A stretch of DNA of 64,000 nucleotides from Helicobacter sp. 13S00477-4 (GTDB lineage Bacteria > Campylobacterota > Campylobacteria > Campylobacterales > Helicobacteraceae). The stretch lies in contig NZ_MLAS01000001.1 of assembly GCF_002272785.1 (NCBI RefSeq), forward strand, positions 62,001-126,000, written 5' to 3'. The position numbers and the translations under genes were made by a program. This document shows, piece by piece, positions 9,184 to 18,355 of this stretch; the first letter of the stretch is position 1; the number at the start of each line of letters is the position of its first letter. The notes under the pieces are model-generated. The model had not been told where the DNA came from and ran no database searches. It saw only the letters and a program-made list of their open reading frames with translations.

Positions 9184-10861
9184 TTTTTTTGGTGATCTTA
9201 AAAAACTCCGTGAATTGATTACTAAAAAAGATAAAATCATTTTGTTTTTTCTTTTTATTGGGACAATATTCTTATCTATTATAGAAACTTTTGGGATTAG
9301 TGTTATAATGCCTTTTATTACACTTGCGAACTCTCCGCAATTAATTTTTGAAAACAAAATTACAGATAGTATTTATAAATTTTTTAATTTCCAATCAACG
9401 GTCAATTTTATGCTTTTTTTCAGTGTCATACTGATTGGATTTTACATTTTCAGATCATTATATAATATCGTTTATTTTTACTCCCTAAATCGCTTTGCAC
9501 TTGGTAAATTCCATTATTTCTCATATAAACTTTTTTGCAAAAATATAGAATTGAGCTATTTGGATTTTATTAACAAAAACACAGATAAAATCCGCAGCGA
9601 TATAAATGCAAAATGTTTTGAAACTTCTGATTATTTGAAAAATTTATTAATAATCTTTTCAGAATCATTCACTATTTTGCTTTTGTATATCCTCTTGCTT
9701 TTGGTTAGTTGGAAAATGACTCTTGTACTAAGCCTCATATTAGGACTTAAAATTTTATTCATAACTAAAAATATTTCCAAAATCATTAAGATGCAAGGTA
9801 GAATTCGTATTCAAATGGAAGAAAAAGTTCTTAAAATCTTATCAAAGACTTTTGGAAATTTTAAAATCATCAAATTAAAAAATAATGAAAAGGTTATCTA
9901 TGATGATTTTATCAAAGCAGATCAAAAAAAAGTAAAAACACAAATCGTTTGTGAAACACTCAATGTACTTCCAAAAAATATCCTTGAAACTATAGGTTTT
10001 TCTATATTGGTTGCTTGCGTAGCTTATATCCTTTATCGATATAATGATACAAATGCTGTGTTACCAATCATTTCAATGTATGCTTTAGCACTTTATCGAA
10101 TATTACCCTCTATTAACAAAATAATGATGGGCTATAATATGATGATGTATAATAAAAAATCTCTAGAAATAGTTTATCAAGAACTCACTTATAAAACTAA
10201 ACCTGAATATTCTCAACCAATTACTTTCAACCATACCATTGCATTGAAAAATGTTTGTTTTAGTTATATTCCAAATAAACCAATCCTAAATGATTTTAAT
10301 CTCACAATCCATAAAGGTGAAAAAATAGCTTTCATCGGTCATAGTGGGGCAGGAAAATCAACTTTGGTTGATCTGATCATAGGACTTTATGAACCAAATT
10401 TTGGCGATATTTATATTGATGATCACAAGCTTACAAATAAAAATATCAAATCTTGGAGAAAAAAAATAGGCTATATCCCACAAAATATATATTTATTTGA
10501 TGGAACAGTAGCTGAAAATATAGCATTTGGGAGTGAATTAGAAGAAGAAAAACTCATTTGGGCTTGCAAAATGGCAAATATTGACAACTTTTTAGAACAA
10601 AACGATGGCTTAAATACATTTGTTGGCGATGGGGGTATCAAGCTTAGTGGTGGTCAAAAGCAACGTATAGGGATCGCAAGGGCTATTTATGATAATCCTG
10701 AAATTTTAGTCCTTGATGAAGCCACAAGTGCTTTAGATAATGATACAGAAGCAAAAATTATGGATGAAATATACAAAATAGCAGAAAATAAAACCCTCCT
10801 TATCATAGCCCACCGATTGAGCACAATAGAAAGGTGTGGAAGAAAAATAGAAATAAAATAA
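9170..10861 (+). CDS. ABC-type lipid-linked oligosaccharide flippase (PglK/Wzk-like)
   Basis: This is a half-transporter of about 563 residues: six predicted membrane spans, then an ATPase domain with Walker A (GHSGAGKST), Q-loop (YIPQNIYLFDG), signature LSGGQKQR, Walker B (ILVLDEATSALD) and H-loop (IIAHRLST). It resembles C. jejuni PglK (564 residues) and H. pylori Wzk, which flip undecaprenyl-linked glycans. I took the ATG at 9170 because the upstream ATGs at 9128 and 9152 lie deep inside fcl. Oddly, after HRLSTIERC the usual 'DKIYRLENG' strand is missing and the protein ends GRKIEIK, an in-frame loss of about seven or eight residues. Whether it remains active cannot be read from the sequence. 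Confidence 0.88.
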   Translation: MNKDNFFGDLKKLRELITKKDKIILFFLFIGTIFLSIIETFGISVIMPFITLANSPQLIFENKITDSIYKFFNFQSTVNFMLFFSVILIGFYIFRSLYNIVYFYSLNRFALGKFHYFSYKLFCKNIELSYLDFINKNTDKIRSDINAKCFETSDYLKNLLIIFSESFTILLLYILLLLVSWKMTLVLSLILGLKILFITKNISKIIKMQGRIRIQMEEKVLKILSKTFGNFKIIKLKNNEKVIYDDFIKADQKKVKTQIVCETLNVLPKNILETIGFSILVACVAYILYRYNDTNAVLPIISMYALALYRILPSINKIMMGYNMMMYNKKSLEIVYQELTYKTKPEYSQPITFNHTIALKNVCFSYIPNKPILNDFNLTIHKGEKIAFIGHSGAGKSTLVDLIIGLYEPNFGDIYIDDHKLTNKNIKSWRKKIGYIPQNIYLFDGTVAENIAFGSELEEEKLIWACKMANIDNFLEQNDGLNTFVGDGGIKLSGGQKQRIGIARAIYDNPEILVLDEATSALDNDTEAKIMDEIYKIAENKTLLIIAHRLSTIERCGRKIEIK

Positions 10862-10882
10862 CAAAACCCGCAAATTGATCTT

Positions 10883-12598
10883 TTAAAGCAAGTTTTTGAC
10901 ATTAGTTTTTAACAATTCTTCCACATCTTTTACTCTACCAGCCATCAAAGCTTTCGCTGAATATAATGCAAAATGTGCTACTTCAGAAAGTTCAACTTTT
11001 GGAGGCATTACCAATTCTTTTGGATTGACAAGTACATCTAATAATGCAGCTTTTGAAGAAGCAAAAAACTTCCTAAGCGTATCTTCAAGCTCAGAAGTTT
11101 TTTCTACCCTATAAGCTTCAAATCCTATAGCATCGGCTACTTTCGCAAATGAAGGATTTTTTAAATCCGTATAGTTATCTAAGAGTCCTTCAACTTTTTG
11201 TTCCAATTCTACAAAATTCAAAGAAGCATTATTAAAAACAACAATTTTAATGGGTATATTTTCCTGAATAGCGGTGAGTAAATCACCCAAAAGCATTGCC
11301 AAACCACCATCTCCAGATAAGGAAATCACTTCCCTCTCCGGGAACGCTTTTTTGAGTCCCAAAGCCATTGGCATAGCATTTGCCATTGTTCCATGCAAAA
11401 GAGAAGTAAAAATACGACGTTGCTTTGTGCTTGTAAGGTAACGCAGAGCCCAAACCATAGGAGAACCACCATCTGCACTAAATAAAGCATCTTTAGTGGC
11501 ATATTTATCGATGAGTCCAATCAAAACTTGTGGGTGAATGAGTTCACCTGAAGTTTTTATATCTTTGAGCATTTTTTTATCTGTTTCTGCTTTTATTTTG
11601 AGGCAATGATCTAAAAAAGAACGATCAGATTTTTCTGCTACAACCTCAAGCAATCTTTCTAAAGTATCTTTCACATTTCCCAAAAGAGCTAACTCTACTT
11701 CACATCGACGAGCAAGATGAGAAGATTGATTATCAATTTGAATAATAGTAGCATTCAGCGGATAAAATTGCTTCCAAGCCAAATCAGAACCCAAAACCAA
11801 TAAAGTATCACATTCATTCATCATGTCAAATCCAGATTTTATACCAACAAGCCCAGTCATACCCATATTATAAGGATTATCATATTCAACGAAATCTTTT
11901 GAACGAGCAGAGTGTCCAATAGGAGCTTTTATTTTTTGAGCCAGAGCTATCATTTCATCATGAGCATCTTCTACACCTGCACCTGCAAATATTGCGACTT
12001 TTTTCCCAGCAGAAAGGAATTTAGCCACCTGAACAATATCTTCTTTGGATGGGCAAAAAATAGGTTTAGGGGAATGGACTTTTAAGTTAGGATTGAACTC
12101 TACACAAGCCACACTTATATCGACTGGAACGATAACAACAGATACACCTTTTTTATTGATAGCATTTTGAAGTGCCATTGTTACTATATATTGAGCTTGA
12201 GAAGGATTTATTATTTCTTCACAATACACACAAAAATTACCATAAATACTTTTAAAATCTACCTCTTGAGGAAACTCACTCCCTAAACTTGTAGTTGCCA
12301 ACTGACTAGCAATTAGGACAACTGGAGCACCATTACGAGCTGCATCCATCAGAGAATTGATAAAATGCAGACTACCTGGACCACAAGAACCAGCACAAGC
12401 AACAGGTTTTTTCGTAATAAGTGCATCAGCTGCAGCTGCAAAACCACCTGCCTCTTCATGCCTCATATGTATCCATTGTATTTTCTTATTATGATAAATA
12501 GCATCAGTAAAATGATTGAGCGTATCCCCAACAATACCATAACATCTCTGCACTCCAGCTTGAACTAATGTCTGGACAATAACTTCTGCAACCTTCAT
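10883..12598 (-). CDS. poxB: Pyruvate dehydrogenase (quinone), PoxB type
   Basis: A thiamine-diphosphate, FAD-dependent enzyme that oxidises pyruvate to acetate and CO2 and passes electrons to quinone at the inner membrane. The 571 residues show the ThDP-family layout: an N-terminal Pyr domain (YGIVGDTLNHF, catalytic glutamate in RHEEAGGFAAAADA), a central FAD domain (AGAGVEDAHDEM) and a C-terminal PP domain with SGDGGLAMLLGDLLT and NNASLNFVE, the GDG...NN ThDP motif. A strong AGGAGGT site precedes the ATG. It ends 21 bases from the convergent flippase gene. Other ThDP oxidases/acetolactate synthases are the alternatives, but the FAD domain and N-terminus favour PoxB. Confidence 0.88.
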   Translation of the reverse strand: MKVAEVIVQTLVQAGVQRCYGIVGDTLNHFTDAIYHNKKIQWIHMRHEEAGGFAAAADALITKKPVACAGSCGPGSLHFINSLMDAARNGAPVVLIASQLATTSLGSEFPQEVDFKSIYGNFCVYCEEIINPSQAQYIVTMALQNAINKKGVSVVIVPVDISVACVEFNPNLKVHSPKPIFCPSKEDIVQVAKFLSAGKKVAIFAGAGVEDAHDEMIALAQKIKAPIGHSARSKDFVEYDNPYNMGMTGLVGIKSGFDMMNECDTLLVLGSDLAWKQFYPLNATIIQIDNQSSHLARRCEVELALLGNVKDTLERLLEVVAEKSDRSFLDHCLKIKAETDKKMLKDIKTSGELIHPQVLIGLIDKYATKDALFSADGGSPMVWALRYLTSTKQRRIFTSLLHGTMANAMPMALGLKKAFPEREVISLSGDGGLAMLLGDLLTAIQENIPIKIVVFNNASLNFVELEQKVEGLLDNYTDLKNPSFAKVADAIGFEAYRVEKTSELEDTLRKFFASSKAALLDVLVNPKELVMPPKVELSEVAHFALYSAKALMAGRVKDVEELLKTNVKNLL

Positions 12599-12678
12599 TT
12601 GAGCTACCTCCTAAATCTTTATATTTTGATTTTACTACCAAAATATTAAACACTTAGTCAAAAAGTCAAAAACAGTTT

Positions 12679-14391
12679 TTATCCAAGCTTGGAACCAGTT
12701 TTATGATATTTTATAATCCCTTCTGCACATCGATACGCTAATGCTCCTGCAGTCCCAGTTGGATTATAACCACTATTATGGGCAAAATTTCCAGCCCCCA
12801 CAACAAAAAGATTATCCGCATCCCAATGTTGCAAATAAGTATTCACAACACTAATGCTAGGATCTATACCCATTGTAGTGCCCCCTACATTATGCGTTGA
12901 TTGATAAGGGATAACAGAATAATTAGTAATTTGCGGCACTGAAAGGATACTTTTAGGATTCATTGCCTTAGCAATAGCTTCAGTTTTTTTTGTAATAAAC
13001 TTAAAAAGTGCCCTATCTTGATCAGTGAAATTATAAGTCATCCTAAGCAAAGGATAACCATAAGCATCTTTATAAGTTGGATCCAAAGATAAGTAATTTT
13101 GGAAATAAGGCATTGAAGACCCCTGTCCACCAACAGTAATAACCCTAGTATAATTATAAATAGAAGCTCTTTTAAAAGCACTTCCCCAAGAAGGGATACC
13201 TTTTTGAACTGGATTATTTGAAATTGGTCTAGCACCACTTTGAAGACCATATATCAAAGCACCGTGTATAAAATCTAAATCTGAATGATCAAAATTATCA
13301 CCATTAAAATCATCAATATTTGTCCCCAAAGCCCCTGCTCCCATAAAAACATTAAACTGTTTATCAAAAAATGCTGTAGTTGCAGGATTGAGTTGGTAGC
13401 AATAGTTTTTTCCTAATGTGCCTTTGCGAGTCATAGGATCATATTGTTCCCCTATTTTTGATATCATTAATAATTTTGCATTATTGAGCATATAACTACT
13501 CAAAACGACAATATCAGCTGGTTGGATATATTCTTCCAAAGTGAGTGTATTGATGTATTTGACACCTGTAACTTTATCTCCTTTTTTCAAAATCTCTACC
13601 ACATTGCTATGATGCCTGATCTCATAATTTCCAGTTTTTAAAGCTGTTGGAATGACTGTTACAATTGGAGAAGCTTTTGCACCATATTCACAACCAAATC
13701 TTTCACAAAATGCACAATATTGACAAGGATTAAGGGTTTCTCCATCTGGATTTGTGTAGCTTTGAGAACTATTAGCAGCAGGCATCCTATAAGGATGGTA
13801 ATTCATCTTCTTGGTTACTTCCTCAAAATGCAATAAAATAGGTGTATTATTCAAAGGAGGATTAGGATAATCACTTGATCTTTTTCCTTCAAAAGGATTT
13901 TTTGCTTCTCCAGAAATACCAGCAGTTTTTTCAAATTTATCAAAATAAGGTTCCATTTCATCATAGGTAATACCCCAATCTTGAATCAAATAATCTTTTG
14001 AAACTTTATTTTTACCATAACGTTTTTCTGTCATCGTTTTGATCTCAAAATCATAAGGAAAAAACCTATAAGTCCATCCATTCCAATGAACTCCTGCACC
14101 CCCTTCCCCATTACCAAGCAAAAAAGAACCCATTTTTCGCATAGGCAAAGCTTTTTGGTTCAGGGTATTCCTAAAGGTAACAGTCTCCTTTGAAAGATCT
14201 TGCATCAATCCATAATTAATAGCATAGCGATATTCATCATGTATTTGTGAAAAATCCTCTGTAGTTCGAGATCCGCCCCTTTCTAATCCAACTACTTTTA
14301 ATCCAGCCTTAGAACATTCTGCAGCTACAATCCCTCCAGTCCAACCAACTCCAACAGTCACTACATCAACTTTTTTTAAAATTTTTGCCAT
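12679..14391 (-). CDS. GMC-family dehydrogenase, FAD subunit (gluconate 2-dehydrogenase-like)
   Basis: The 570-residue protein is a GMC-type flavoprotein: an N-terminal VTVGVGWTGGIVAAE dinucleotide fold, NPCQYCAFCERFGCEYGAK (a cysteine-rich segment), a histidine in STHNVGGTTMG and a C-terminal FVVGAGNFAHNSGYNPTGT. It probably oxidises a sugar or sugar acid in the periplasm. It follows the Tat-signal subunit by one base with its own AAGGAG, and has no signal peptide, so it presumably rides through the Tat pore with that partner. The pair recalls C. jejuni Cj0415/Cj0414, described as a gluconate dehydrogenase. No cytochrome subunit lies alongside, so its electron acceptor is open. Confidence 0.85.
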   Translation of the reverse strand: MAKILKKVDVVTVGVGWTGGIVAAECSKAGLKVVGLERGGSRTTEDFSQIHDEYRYAINYGLMQDLSKETVTFRNTLNQKALPMRKMGSFLLGNGEGGAGVHWNGWTYRFFPYDFEIKTMTEKRYGKNKVSKDYLIQDWGITYDEMEPYFDKFEKTAGISGEAKNPFEGKRSSDYPNPPLNNTPILLHFEEVTKKMNYHPYRMPAANSSQSYTNPDGETLNPCQYCAFCERFGCEYGAKASPIVTVIPTALKTGNYEIRHHSNVVEILKKGDKVTGVKYINTLTLEEYIQPADIVVLSSYMLNNAKLLMISKIGEQYDPMTRKGTLGKNYCYQLNPATTAFFDKQFNVFMGAGALGTNIDDFNGDNFDHSDLDFIHGALIYGLQSGARPISNNPVQKGIPSWGSAFKRASIYNYTRVITVGGQGSSMPYFQNYLSLDPTYKDAYGYPLLRMTYNFTDQDRALFKFITKKTEAIAKAMNPKSILSVPQITNYSVIPYQSTHNVGGTTMGIDPSISVVNTYLQHWDADNLFVVGAGNFAHNSGYNPTGTAGALAYRCAEGIIKYHKTGSKLG

Positions 14392-14392
14392 T

Positions 14393-15154
14393 TTATTCTC
14401 CTTTTTGCATATCTGCCAAAGACATTGGAGGTATTTTTTGAAAATTTTTATCTTCTATAAAAGCCAAATAAGACATCTGTGCACCAGGAAATTGCTTCAT
14501 TTTCCAACCTTTTTTATCATCATTGCCATTATAAATTGGATCGGCATAAATACCACACAATGTCATTTCTCTTAAGAGTGAAAAAAAATAACTTGATTGA
14601 ATTTTTTGCATTGATACTTTATTAGATTCAAAATCTTTCAAAATAATGTCTTGTGATTTTTCAGGAATATCTGTAAAACTTTTTTTGAATCTTTTAAAAC
14701 TTTCTTTATCTAATTCCAATATGCCCTGTAAGAATATTTCTTGTCTTATCATTGGGGTTTGATAACCTTGTGTTGGACTCCCTTTTTTAAAAGGTCCTTG
14801 CATATACTCTCTTACATTATTACCATAACTTCCAGCAAGTTGATTATCAATAAAATAAGGTACACCTAATTCAATGGCACCAGGACCCAAATCATCATTT
14901 GGAAATATCCTTTGGACTGCTACAGATAAAATTTCAAAATCTTTATCTTTAGTAAAAAACATCCTACCCCTAACTTGATGGGATCCTTGAGTATTCATCA
15001 TTGGGATAGAATGTTCATTATGTAATTGACTTGGGGGAATTTGACTTGCCTCCAAAGAGTTTGTCAAACTTTCACTACCTAGTATCGCTCCTGCAGCAAG
15101 TGCAGAAGTTTTTAAAAATCTTCTTCTACTTAAAATTAAATCTTGAGTATTCAT
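14393..15154 (-). CDS. Gluconate 2-dehydrogenase subunit 3-like protein with Tat signal
   Basis: A 253-residue small subunit that starts with a twin-arginine signal (SRRRFLKTSALAAGAILG at residues 9-26), so it is exported folded. The rest fits the gluconate 2-dehydrogenase subunit 3 family: FEILSVAVQRIFPNDDLGPGA, GVPYFIDNQLAGSYG and a C-terminal KGWKMKQFPGAQMSY. Subunits of this kind anchor and help export the FAD subunit encoded immediately downstream. The start has AGGAATAG upstream. The substrate could be gluconate or another sugar acid; this is inferred from family only. Confidence 0.85.
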   Translation of the reverse strand: MNTQDLILSRRRFLKTSALAAGAILGSESLTNSLEASQIPPSQLHNEHSIPMMNTQGSHQVRGRMFFTKDKDFEILSVAVQRIFPNDDLGPGAIELGVPYFIDNQLAGSYGNNVREYMQGPFKKGSPTQGYQTPMIRQEIFLQGILELDKESFKRFKKSFTDIPEKSQDIILKDFESNKVSMQKIQSSYFFSLLREMTLCGIYADPIYNGNDDKKGWKMKQFPGAQMSYLAFIEDKNFQKIPPMSLADMQKGE

Positions 15155-15303
15155 TATACTATTCCTTTTAATATAAAATATTTTGAATCCTAACTTTAAA
15201 ATTATTAAATAAAATTAAAATAATTTATAAAAATATAAAATTTCAAGATTTTAAGTATCTAATAGTAACAATTAAATGAAAAAGAATATTAGAAGAAAAA
15301 GAA

Positions 15304-15413
15304 AGTGAACCCCTCTCCAGATGGCTAAGGCACATCATAAATATGGCTGCTCTGCTGTGTTCCCACCCTGAAGCTTTATCCTTATTTATAATTGCATAGG
15401 TCTGAAAAGGAGC
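15304..15413 (-). ncRNA. ffs: Signal recognition particle RNA, small bacterial type (4.5S)
   Basis: The minus strand reads the SRP domain IV hallmark: CAGG, then GUG-GGAA-CAC with a GGAA tetraloop, then AGCAG (about 15346-15370). The outer stem GCUCCUUUUCAGA (15413-15401) pairs over all 13 positions, with four G-U pairs, with UCUGGAGAGGGGU (15321-15309), and a second stem AUUAUAAAUA/UAUUUAUGAU lies between. A TATAAT at 15425-15420 puts the transcription start at G15413, exactly where the stem begins. After the stem the strand is T-rich (CTTTCTTTTTCTT), which may aid termination. The RNA binds Ffh to target nascent membrane proteins. The rest of the 327-base gap (15155-15481) is AT-rich and shows no other gene. 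Confidence 0.94.
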
Positions 15414-15419
15414 GAAGTG

Positions 15420-15425
15420 ATTATA
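15420..15425 (-). promoter_or_regulatory. -10 box of the SRP RNA gene
   Basis: Minus-strand TATAAT, preceded by TA, seven bases before the first base of the SRP RNA outer stem. Position and RNA fold agree, so the promoter call is well supported. The upstream region to the MFS gene stop at 15482 is only about 55 bases. Confidence 0.75.
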
Positions 15426-15481
15426 TAGGATTAGGACTTAAATTTTCGTAAATCATAGATTTTATTTTCAATAATCATAAA

Positions 15482-16759
15482 TCAAACTCTATTTTTCCTA
15501 AAAAACATCAATGTGGCAAACAAACTACCTAATGCGGCAATACTGAGCCAAATGCCGGGCATCGCGGCATTATCAGTGATATGGATGAGATAAGTTGAAA
15601 CTGCAGGCGTAAATCCTCCAAAAATAGCTACAGCTATTGAATAAGAAAGAGAGAAACCAAGCGTTTTGACTTGAATGGGCATTATTTCAGAAAGTGCTAC
15701 AACCATCGCTCCATTATAACTTCCATAAATAAAACTAAGCCACAATTCTACAATAACCAAATTTGTAAAGCTAATGTGGTGTGCCAAAAAATACATTACT
15801 GGATAAGCTGTAATTAAATTGAGTAATGTCATTGTTATGAGGATGGGTTTCCTTCCAATTTTATCACTCAATGCACCCATAACAGGTAACCAAAAAAGAT
15901 TGCTAAGTCCAATAATAGCTGTTACAATGAAACTATCAAGTCTAGAAAACTCCAATACCTTGCTTACGAAAGTGGGGGTATAGGCTGTGATAAAATAAAA
16001 AGAAACTGTAGTCATCATTACAAACAAACTACCTAAAACAACTATTTGCCAATTTTCTACCATATTCCCTATCATCTCTCTTAATTTCTTTGGAGCTTGA
16101 TGAACTCGGGCTTTGAATTCTGGGGTTTCTTCAAGAGAACGTCTGATAAAAAATAAAAATGGCACTACCAAACACCCAAAAATAAAAGGAATCCTCCAAC
16201 CCCATTCACTCACAACTAAATCACCCAGACAATAGTGCAAAACAACACCAAATATACCAGCAACAATCGTAGCAACTTGCTGGGATGCACTTTGCCAAGA
16301 TACATAGAATCCTTTTTTATTGTTTGGGGCTATTTCTGAAAGGTATACGCTAGCACCCCCAAGCTCTGCTCCAGCACTAAATCCTTGTAAAAGCCTGCCT
16401 AAAAGGATAATCAAAGGAGCAAAAATACCGATTTTTTCATAGCCGGGACAAAATGCTATAGTCAATGTCCCCACAGCCATCAAAACAAGTGTCAATAAAA
16501 GGCCTTTTCGTCTACCATGTTTATCCATATATGCACCAAGCAGGATGGCACCTACTGGTCTCATCAAAAACCCCGCTCCAAATGCAGCAAAACTCATCAT
16601 TATGGAAGCAAATTGACTATTTGAAGGGAAAAATACCTGTGCGATAAAACTTGCATAAAATCCATAAACAGCAAAATCATACATTTCCAAAAAATTACCA
16701 CTAGAAACAATAAAAATAGATTTTGCATCTTTAATTGCCTTGCTTTGGAATTTTGACAT
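15482..16759 (-). CDS. MFS transporter, metabolite:H+ symporter family
   Basis: A 425-residue, 12-span inner-membrane carrier. The loop-2/3 motif DKHGRRKGLL, its repeat GALSDKIGRKPIL, and RLLQGFSAGAELGGASVYLSEIAP are those of the metabolite:H+ symporter group (citrate, alpha-ketoglutarate, shikimate carriers such as KgtP and CitA). A di- or tricarboxylate is the likeliest substrate, but the sequence does not decide it. A GAGGAA site precedes the ATG. A TATAAT on the minus strand about 75 bases upstream is a plausible promoter. The gene lies alone, divergent from the lipoprotein cluster. Confidence 0.85.
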   Translation of the reverse strand: MSKFQSKAIKDAKSIFIVSSGNFLEMYDFAVYGFYASFIAQVFFPSNSQFASIMMSFAAFGAGFLMRPVGAILLGAYMDKHGRRKGLLLTLVLMAVGTLTIAFCPGYEKIGIFAPLIILLGRLLQGFSAGAELGGASVYLSEIAPNNKKGFYVSWQSASQQVATIVAGIFGVVLHYCLGDLVVSEWGWRIPFIFGCLVVPFLFFIRRSLEETPEFKARVHQAPKKLREMIGNMVENWQIVVLGSLFVMMTTVSFYFITAYTPTFVSKVLEFSRLDSFIVTAIIGLSNLFWLPVMGALSDKIGRKPILITMTLLNLITAYPVMYFLAHHISFTNLVIVELWLSFIYGSYNGAMVVALSEIMPIQVKTLGFSLSYSIAVAIFGGFTPAVSTYLIHITDNAAMPGIWLSIAALGSLFATLMFFRKNRV

Positions 16760-16957
16760 AGTTATTCCTCATTTTATTTAAGGTTGTTTTGTTTAAAATA
16801 TATCTTAAGTTATCCTACTTTTTACTTAAAAAATTATAAAACAAAATATAAATTTAGGTTTTTTACCTTGCTACAAGATAATAAGATAATTAGTAAAATT
16901 AAATATTAAGTATTTTTAAGCTTAAATAATAAAAAATAAATCAAAAGCCAAGTACAA
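16760..16957. other. Divergent intergenic region with a 12-base palindrome
   Basis: This 198-base, very AT-rich gap separates the MFS gene from the lipoprotein cluster. It holds a minus-strand TATAAT near 16835 and a perfect palindrome TTTAAGCTTAAA at 16915-16926, about 30 bases before the lipoprotein ATG. The palindrome could be an operator or chance in such AT-rich DNA. No small gene is seen. Confidence 0.35.
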
Positions 16958-18355
16958 ATGAAATATTTATATCCAATATTCTATCTATTGTTGCTTCTTT
17001 TTACCTATGGTTGTGCAACTTATGAGGAAAAATTACAGCATTTTGATAAATTCTATTATCAACAAGGCGATGTACAAAAAGCTTTTGATTTTTCAAAAAA
17101 CTTGCATAAAAATGCCTTATTATGGGAGATACAAAGCGGACTGAGTGCTTATATGGCAGGTAAATATGAAGATTCTATAAAAAAACTCAATGAAGCAGAA
17201 TCCAAATTCAATCAAAATCATATGCAAAATATTTTTCAAAGTGCTTTAACCAATACAGGAGCTACCCTATTGAATGATAATGTAAAAACATATCAAGGGA
17301 ATCTTTATGAAGGTGTGTTTATTAATTATTACAAAGCTTTAGATGCTTTGGCATTAGGAGACAATGCAAAAGCACGCATTGAGTTCAATAGAGCTAATGA
17401 TAGACAACGAAGGGCTAAACAATACTACCAAAAAGAAATACAAAAAACTATCCAAGAGAATATAAAAAATACTGAAAAAGAAACCAAATCATCAAGCATG
17501 ATAGATAAAAATACCTCGCAAGACAAAATCAACTCTATTTTAGATACCCAATATTCAAATCTAAAAAAATTTAAAGGCTATAGTGGCTTTATCAATCCTA
17601 CCATATCTTATGTATCAGGTTTGTATTTTTCTTTACAAGGAGATCATAAAGGTATTGATCTATTGAAAGAATCTTATGGCATCAATCAATCACAAATCAT
17701 TGGTGAAGATATATTATTGTTCCAAAAACAAAATCCTTTTAAAAAACACACTTGGATTATCATTGAAGATGGAAAAAATGCGACCAAAAAAGAATTCTCT
17801 ATAAAATTACCATTATTTTTACTCAGTGATGAAGTATATTATTTTGGTTTAGCACTTCCCCAACTTGAAGATGGAGTTGATTTTTATCAAAATTTTACCC
17901 TTCAAGGGATACATAGTAAAACTTTTGATCAAATTTCACTTACTGATAATATCATTGCTAATGAATTCTCAAAACAATTACCCTATATCTTGACTCGCTC
18001 AATTATCTCTGCAATCTATAAAACATCTTTACAAAAAATACTTAACAATCAATTAGGTAGTTTTGCAGGTTTCCTAGGAGCATTATTTTCAGCGACCACA
18101 ACGTCAGCAGATACTAGAATCACCACAGTATTTCCTAATAAAGTTTGGCTCATGCGCATTGACAATAAAGTAGGAAATTTTTTTATTGATGCTGATAAAA
18201 AAAATATATTTGAATTTGACATTATTGATTGTGATTCAAAAAATCCATTGCTAGAAAATGAACATAAAATTTGTAAAAATACTAACAACCTTATCTACAT
18301 AAGAACAACAAAAAATAATATAATATACAAATTACTTATTGGAGAAAAAGAATGA
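16958..18355 (+). CDS. COG3014-like lipoprotein of unknown function
   Basis: The 465-residue protein has a lipoprotein signal: a hydrophobic stretch and lipobox TYGC (Cys19), so it is probably attached to a membrane facing the periplasm. Residues 30-140 have helical, TPR-like character (YEDSIKKLNEAESKF, ALGDNAKARIEFNRANDRQ), followed by a charged linker. The combination with the next two genes matches clusters annotated as COG3014 / LpoB / LPP20 in other proteobacteria. The role is unknown; a cell-envelope function linked to peptidoglycan synthesis is inferred from the LpoB-like neighbour. The stop overlaps the next start as ATGA. The SD is weak. Confidence 0.75.
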   Translation: MKYLYPIFYLLLLLFTYGCATYEEKLQHFDKFYYQQGDVQKAFDFSKNLHKNALLWEIQSGLSAYMAGKYEDSIKKLNEAESKFNQNHMQNIFQSALTNTGATLLNDNVKTYQGNLYEGVFINYYKALDALALGDNAKARIEFNRANDRQRRAKQYYQKEIQKTIQENIKNTEKETKSSSMIDKNTSQDKINSILDTQYSNLKKFKGYSGFINPTISYVSGLYFSLQGDHKGIDLLKESYGINQSQIIGEDILLFQKQNPFKKHTWIIIEDGKNATKKEFSIKLPLFLLSDEVYYFGLALPQLEDGVDFYQNFTLQGIHSKTFDQISLTDNIIANEFSKQLPYILTRSIISAIYKTSLQKILNNQLGSFAGFLGALFSATTTSADTRITTVFPNKVWLMRIDNKVGNFFIDADKKNIFEFDIIDCDSKNPLLENEHKICKNTNNLIYIRTTKNNIIYKLLIGEKE

